Made by a program: the position numbers and the translations under genes. From Clostridia bacterium (GTDB lineage Bacteria > Bacillota > Clostridia > TANB77 > CAG-508), in the NCBI GenBank assembly GCA_017625465.1, contig JAGAKS010000016.1, positions 83,034-147,033 of the forward strand: DNA of 64,000 nt, in the 5' to 3' direction. Within the stretch, counting starts at the first letter, position 1, and every line of letters starts with the position of its first letter. Below, piece by piece: positions 63,659 to 64,000 of this stretch. The notes beneath the pieces are model-generated. The model did no database searches, was not told where the DNA came from, and was given only the letters and a program-made list of their open reading frames with translations.

Positions 63659-64000
63659 CTTCGCTCTCCTCAATTTTAATTTTTAAAGTTCTTTTTCTTT
63701 TAGTAGGTTTCACTTCTTTTATAGGTGGTTCTTCTACTTCTTCTTTAACCTCTTCTTCAATTTCTGTTTTCTTTTTTCTACCAATTTTTCGTTTTGGTTT
63801 TTCTTCTTGAACAATAGGTTCTGGTTCTTCGATTATTTCTTCATCATCTAATGAATCTATATTAGCAGTAATAGCATCTAAGTCTATTTCAACTTCATCT
63901 TCTTCATTATATCTATCTAAATCTACTTCATTTTTTTCAACTTTTGGTTTTGATTTTTGTACTACTTCTTCTTTATTTTCTGTTTTTTCTTCATCAGTTT
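63651..64000 (-). CDS. C-terminal part of a charged, low-complexity protein
   Basis: The frame enters from the right edge and ends with TAG at 63651. The visible 116 residues are mostly Glu, Lys, Asp and Ile with few hydrophobic core residues (VDLDRYNEEDEVEIDLDAITA, then IGRKKKTEIEEE), likely a disordered tail of a larger protein. The family cannot be told. It overlaps the deoB start and is coupled to it. Confidence 0.6.
   Translation of the reverse strand, partial: TDEEKTENKEEVVQKSKPKVEKNEVDLDRYNEEDEVEIDLDAITANIDSLDDEEIIEEPEPIVQEEKPKRKIGRKKKTEIEEEVKEEVEEPPIKEVKPTKRKRTLKIKIEESEDE

Overview
The window reads as chromosomal DNA of a low-GC, spore-forming member of the Clostridia, most likely an uncultured gut lineage. 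The evidence is the A+T-rich sequence, strong GGAGG-type ribosome binding sites, a germination protease (gpr), a YtxC-type sporulation protein, a single-chain PurL, rubrerythrin with a Fur/PerR regulator, and a CadC-type metal regulator. There is no rRNA, no insertion sequence and no CRISPR array. About 56 protein genes are complete, one runs off each edge, and most lie on the minus strand.

Layout. 1-2922: Gld-type ABC exporter (one gene cut by the left edge). 3002-6506: trmB, a VanW-like cell-wall protein and a phosphodiester glycosidase. 6610-8498: a small membrane protein, an ECF-like sigma factor and a membrane partner. 8634-10682: two unrecognised genes. 10911-11267: a compact locus that looks like a type I toxin-antitoxin system. 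11344-11426: tRNA-Leu(CAA). 11531-18648: a GNAT gene, clpX, clpP, tig, pfkA, a membrane protein, rubrerythrin and its regulator. 18748-31068: an HD/dGTPase-like gene and two convergent purine operons (pfkB-like, purE, purC, purH on plus; purM, purL, purB on minus) meeting at one shared terminator. 31329-35301: a frameshifted prepilin-like leucine-rich-repeat gene, a palindrome-rich intergenic stretch with a predicted small RNA, and 6S RNA. 35304-45974: radical SAM and FAD proteins, HIT and PepV-like peptidase genes, hisS, an MBL hydrolase, the (p)ppGpp synthetase and recJ. 46103-50870: YlbF and a GH57 / DUF4912 / GT4 polysaccharide cluster. 50916-54707: TraX, YtxC, gpr, yebC, a GNAT gene remnant and a thioesterase. 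54737-57224: a cadmium/zinc efflux module. 57392-63658: ymdB, guaA, guaB, a pseudouridine synthase and deoB.

How the genes work together. De novo purine synthesis (purE, C, H, B, L, M), GMP formation (guaB, guaA), dNTP/nucleoside handling (HD hydrolase, deoB) and the stringent-response enzyme all lie in this region, so it is rich in nucleotide metabolism. Protein quality control (tig-clpP-clpX) and peroxide/metal stress genes form other groups.

Two observations stand out. First, the 10911-11267 locus: a 37-codon hydrophobic ORF and a convergent, perfectly consensus promoter for an antisense RNA that ends at its own terminator. Both predicted transcripts begin in the same 12-base inverted repeat. 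Second, none of the 56 protein stop codons I read in the window is TGA (42 TAA, 14 TAG). The one in-frame TGA I found interrupts a GNAT remnant where I recall the family having tryptophan.
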